From positions 1 through 10,914 of the forward strand of contig JADGJH010001032.1 of assembly GCA_027596945.1 (NCBI GenBank): a DNA stretch of 10,914 nucleotides, in the 5' to 3' direction. The notes beneath the pieces were generated by a model that did no database searches, had not been told where the DNA came from, and saw nothing but the letters and a program-made list of their open reading frames with translations. The position numbers and the translations under genes are program-made. Shown piece after piece: positions 7,518 through 10,914 of this stretch. Each line of letters starts with the position of its first letter. The stretch's first letter is position 1. The DNA comes from Physocladia obscura (Eukaryota > Chytridiomycota > Chytridiomycetes > Chytridiales > Chytriomycetaceae).

Positions 7518-9220
7518 TCAATGAAAATAGGTGCCATTTTTCACACCAGGAGGTACCACCATGCACATTGACCATCCTATCGTTGAGGAGCTTTCCCAAT
7601 AGCTTTCCAATACTGCAGAAGCTTCTTTTGACAAATGCTCGACAACAATTTCTCGATCTGCATTATTTTCTAGCGGTTTAAGTGCCCTTGCAAAAGTTCC
7701 CTATTTCAACAAAAAATTTGCTAAAAAATTATTTGGTTGTTTTTGCAATTATTTTTTCTTCTTTTCGTCTTACTTGTTCAGGATAATAATCACATAAATA
7801 AGCTCCAGTTGATGAAGCCTTCACGTCTGATTCAGAGCACAATAGTGGGTTTAGCCATGTTCCGAAAAGAGGCTGAAGATTTATTTGAGCTGCAGATAAA
7901 GATGCAACGGCTGCTGATTGGGATAAAAGTTTGTCTGTTAGTTTGTATTTGCTGTTGGGATTTCGTAGAATCGGATCCACAAAAATCAACGCGCCAGCTG
8001 GGTCTGTCTGAAACTTTTCTGCGATTTCAGCCATATTTGGTACGAAAATGTGGTGTTCAAATATCCTGATTCGCCGTAACTCTTCTCCACTTTCCGGATT
8101 TAAAAATGGAAGCCCCACTGTCATGATGTGTACTGCAGTTTTATTGAACATTGTCGCTGGATCGAGATTCCATTGTGGTACTAAGGATGTTCGAACTGAA
8201 TCAGTCCAGGGTCCAGATTCACTACCACCGGGCTCTAAGTTTAAAAATAAATAAATAAAATTTACAAAGGAGTTTACAATTAAATTTTTGACCTGAGACT
8301 TTAATAATTTTTTCATGAATAACAAGCTTTTTGAAAGCCTCTTTAAGGAGATCGGCCGTTTCTTTCAAGTCAGACATCGAAATTCCCAAACTTCTCCTAT
8401 TTCCAGCTTTTCCTAGCGCTCGTGAATCACCGAAAGTGTCGTCGTTATTTTGAGCAGAAGTATCTCTGGTACGCGGTGCGCGTCGACTGACAACAGTTGA
8501 GGCCATTGAGCCCATTCTGGATTTTTTATCCTTTCCGAAATCAGGGCTTGGCTTCAAATTTTCCAAGGACGATGACAGCTTAATATTTTCTAGGGATGGT
8601 GCCAAACTGACTTTGCTGCTACTTTTGCTATTTTGCACGCCTTTCATTCCTTGGCCGCTTGATTGAGACAACTGCCCTTCACTCCCCGACATTCCCAGTT
8701 TCAAAAACGTTGTTGGAAACTTGTCTGTTTGATCTGTCGAATCTTGATCGCAGATAGGGGAATCGATTTCAAATCCTGCTGATTCGACAGTTGCCGTCGT
8801 TATTTTTGCTTTGAATAAATTTCCGTCTGACTTTCGTTTCATGGATCGGAGTTTGCTTGGGTCTGGTTCCATCGATTTGGGAAAATCGCGTGGTTTCTCT
8901 TCGCGCACTTTCACCTTTGACAGCACATCGGACAGTTTCTGAGTAAGCTCGTGAGGAAAATTAATCTCTAGTTCAGGAGAAGAGAGCGGTTTTAACGCTG
9001 GGCTGGTTGGAGCTGATGAATCTGTTGGTGGGGAAGGAGGTTCGGACGGAACAGACGATGCGCTAATATTTGCGGCTCCACCCAACTTGGTTCCCGCGCT
9101 TCCTTTTAGTTTGCGTAATATTTCCTTGCGTGGGTTTTTGTTTGGAATTGGTGGAAGAGATTGCGCTGAAACGTTTGTATCTACAGGAGCCTTTTTCTTG
9201 AAGAGCTTCCATGACTTCAT
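7518..9220 (-). CDS. Gene H: unrecognised protein, longer tandem paralogue of gene G
   Basis: Three exons on the - strand: 9220-8293, 8234-7774 and 7700-7518, giving 523 aa. Intron 1 (8235-8292, 58 nt, phase 1) has a GTCAAA donor; intron 2 (7701-7773, 73 nt, phase 0) has GTAAGA. The N-terminal part (1 to about 275) is low complexity: a basic MKSWKLFKKK start, a proline-rich stretch with SPP and TSP sites (about 55-80), Lys/Arg clusters, and SLENIKLSSSLENLK, a short internal repeat. The conserved region (about 290-523) includes SDLKETADLLKEAFKK, EPGGSES.GPW, HIMTVG, GEELRRIRIFEH, SKYKLTDKLLS, PLFGTWLNPL and the C-terminal GWSMCMVVPPG...YFH. The last exon is 183 nt, as in gene G, and by hand alignment 32 of 60 residues there are identical. 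I chose ATG 9220 because it matches the start of gene G; an in-frame ATG at 9307 would add 29 residues. The family and function are unknown to me. Confidence 0.75.
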
Positions 9221-9375
9221 TTGATTGTTTACTGATTTGAAAAAATGTGAAGAAGGCAACAAGGGAAGATTTTCAAAATAAACATCTGTAAGAGTCTTTC
9301 CTTTCATTTTTCGTTCTTGTGCTTGCCTGTGGCAGGAAGAAATGAAGGTGCGTTTTTTCTTTTTATTAAGCAAAA
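9221..9375. promoter_or_regulatory. Bidirectional promoter region between genes H and I
   Basis: Genes H (-) and I (+) diverge from this 155-bp segment (68 bp if H starts at 9307). It has moderate AT content with a T-rich run at about 9353-9365 just before the I start. I cannot pick out a convincing TATA box or paired motif. Confidence 0.45.
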
Positions 9376-10875
9376 ATGGACACAACACAAAGCAAAAAAC
9401 AGCTGCAAATCGAAGTTGCGCGGCTTGCGGCGATGGGTGGAAATCCGATACCGATTCAGTGCTGCCAAATGTGTTATTCCGCCTCGCTGCTTTCCTTTTC
9501 GGCACCACGGACCGCTTTTGCAGAAGCAAACTCGATTTTCGGACAACTGAAACTGCGGAGCAAATCGGCAGCAAGATCCGCGATCAAGCGCAAACTGTCA
9601 CTGCTGCTCTCGAAAATCGATTCGGATGGTGCCATCGATAATGCCGAGCGAACCGCCAGCCAGAACAAAAGGCTAAATTCCTTGATCCCATGCACTATCG
9701 AGAAACCCACAGTTGTCTCTTCTCCCGCCGCGAATACTAATATTGCTGTTCCATTCGAGCCGTCGCAACTGGAAGTTATTTTTGGAAATTTAAAGGAAGA
9801 TCTTGGTTTAGATACGCTACGTGAATTTGAATTTGCGGCTGCCGCAACACAACTGCCGCTAGAGCTGGGTGGCATGAATTTCTCGACCAACAGAGCAAGC
9901 AGCAGGCGAATTAGTGTTGCGAGTTTGTGTCAAGATAATAGTGAGATTGTTGAATTTGTGCACCCGCAACAAGAAACCCTCGCAAGCCCAACACGCTACA
10001 ATTCGAAAAAAAGCAGCTCCTCTGATGATATTATTCCTGTTTTAACTGTATTTGGCGATCTTAATCCTGCAAATATGAACGAAAGTTTCACTGAAAATAA
10101 TGCTTTGTCCGAAATCGGAACAAACGGCACAGTTGATGCTCGGAATCGATTCATTTCATCTGAGCAGATCAAATATGATGCAGCATTAGAAATGGATGAC
10201 GCGGCATTAGGAATTTTGTCCACACCAATGGAAGATAAAATGATTTTTGGTGACAGAAAAAGCGTGTCTTCAAACGTTCCTGACGCTTTAACTACACTTC
10301 ACGACGAGCCAATTGCATATGAACAAGTACTGGACAATAACAATCATAAAATATGTAAAAGTACGAAATCATTATCCGTTTTGGAGGAAATCGATTGTAT
10401 TAGTGTTCGTAGTCCCAACGGCCAGATCGAAGCCGATAAGCCCAAAGATTTTACTTTAAGTAAACTCATAAATCAAACGATGAAAAATGAACCGCATGAT
10501 TCCATAAGTTCGAATAATGGAAAAAATTCGGAGAATAATTTTCTGGAAGATATTCAACAAACTTTTTTCAGTCAGTCATCTGAAGCAGAAGATTCAAGCG
10601 ATGAAGAAATAGCTCCATCATCGTTACAAAGCTTTGATGGATCAAGTTGTGAAGATTTAGCTCCATCGTCGTTGAAAAGCTTGGAGAAAGAAACATCCGC
10701 TTCACTTCTTATAGCGACTCAAAGTCCTCGACTCAAAAATAACGGCGAAAAAGTGCATTTTGAACAATCAATCACAGACCAAAATGATTTGACTGCTACT
10801 CTTGACTTTGAAAATACACAGCTTTTTAAGGAAAATGAACAAAATTCGCCATCAATTAATGATACGGTAAATTAA
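9376..10875 (+). CDS. Gene I: Ser/Asp/Glu-rich protein of unknown function, no intron in frame
   Basis: A single open frame of 499 codons starts at an ATG in A-rich context (GCAAAAATGG) and ends with TAA at 10873-10875. The first 90 residues look folded or helical: a CC-x2-C cluster (29-33), then a Lys/Arg/Ser helix-like segment (about 58-80, with SAARSAIKRKLS). From about residue 95 the protein is rich in Ser, Asn, Asp and Glu with few hydrophobic clusters, consistent with long disordered regions and many possible phosphorylation sites. A 16-residue unit starting (I/L)APSSL(Q/K)S occurs twice in tandem from residue 412. No signal peptide, membrane segment or enzyme motif is seen, and I do not recognise a family. 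The stop may not be the true end: GTAAAT at 10867 could be a donor with an acceptor CAG at 10911-10913, carrying the gene beyond the window. Confidence 0.7.
   Translation: MDTTQSKKQLQIEVARLAAMGGNPIPIQCCQMCYSASLLSFSAPRTAFAEANSIFGQLKLRSKSAARSAIKRKLSLLLSKIDSDGAIDNAERTASQNKRLNSLIPCTIEKPTVVSSPAANTNIAVPFEPSQLEVIFGNLKEDLGLDTLREFEFAAAATQLPLELGGMNFSTNRASSRRISVASLCQDNSEIVEFVHPQQETLASPTRYNSKKSSSSDDIIPVLTVFGDLNPANMNESFTENNALSEIGTNGTVDARNRFISSEQIKYDAALEMDDAALGILSTPMEDKMIFGDRKSVSSNVPDALTTLHDEPIAYEQVLDNNNHKICKSTKSLSVLEEIDCISVRSPNGQIEADKPKDFTLSKLINQTMKNEPHDSISSNNGKNSENNFLEDIQQTFFSQSSEAEDSSDEEIAPSSLQSFDGSSCEDLAPSSLKSLEKETSASLLIATQSPRLKNNGEKVHFEQSITDQNDLTATLDFENTQLFKENEQNSPSINDTVN
10611..10706 (+). repeat. Two-copy 48-bp tandem repeat inside gene I
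   Basis: AGCTCCATC recurs at 10611 and 10659, and the surrounding sequence matches with a 48-bp (16-codon) period. It encodes acidic residues followed by (I/L)APSSL(Q/K)S(F/L). The copies differ mainly at third positions and a few codons. Confidence 0.7.
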
Positions 10876-10914
10876 AATGACAACTGGAAATGAATAAATC
10901 AAACTGCTAACAGG

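Noticed and set aside
9308..9574. Upstream extension of the gene H frame, up to 118 more codons
   Set aside because: It overlaps the 5' part of gene I on the opposite strand, lies beyond both plausible ATGs (9220 and 9307), and lacks similarity to the start of gene G.

Overview
The window looks like nuclear DNA from a fungus with a compact, intron-rich genome. Genes lie about 95 to 340 bp apart and are split by short GT-AG introns (I model 16, all 52-106 nt). Several encode short secreted proteins with GPI-anchor signals. Two recognisable protein types point to fungi: Kre9/Knh1-like Ser/Thr-rich cell-surface proteins, and a CFEM-like cysteine domain, which is regarded as fungal-specific. I cannot place the phylum. 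The exon models were built by eye from reading frame, splice signals and agreement between paralogues.

Layout. (1) 172-5840, all on the + strand: six consecutive cell-surface genes, here called A to F. A to E are a tandemly expanded family with one Kre9/Knh1-like beta-sandwich domain each, in the order signal peptide, variable Ser/Thr-rich spacer, domain, Ser-rich stalk, C-terminal hydrophobic GPI tail. B/C and D/E are the closest pairs and A is the outlier. F is a CFEM-like GPI protein with 6 of the usual 8 cysteines. (2) 5935-9220, - strand: two tandem paralogues, G and H, of a family I do not recognise. Each has a low-complexity N-terminal half with a basic start, then a conserved region of about 215 residues split by introns at identical sites and ending in the same C-terminal motif. 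G needs an extra, weakly supported intron to remove an in-frame TGA. (3) 9376-10875, + strand: gene I, a Ser/Asp/Glu-rich, mostly disordered protein of unknown function, divergent from H. It may continue past the window by splicing.

How they fit together. A to F together form a cell-wall/surface gene cluster, probably made by repeated local duplication, and the mature proteins should be lipid-anchored at the plasma membrane or wall. F and G converge, with 94 bp between their stops and poly(A) signals on both strands. H and I share a short bidirectional promoter region. Nothing links G, H and I functionally to the surface cluster beyond position.

The most interesting points are the mosaic of introns and the graded 0/2/4 cysteine content across A to E, the unrecognised G/H family, and the in-frame stop of G.
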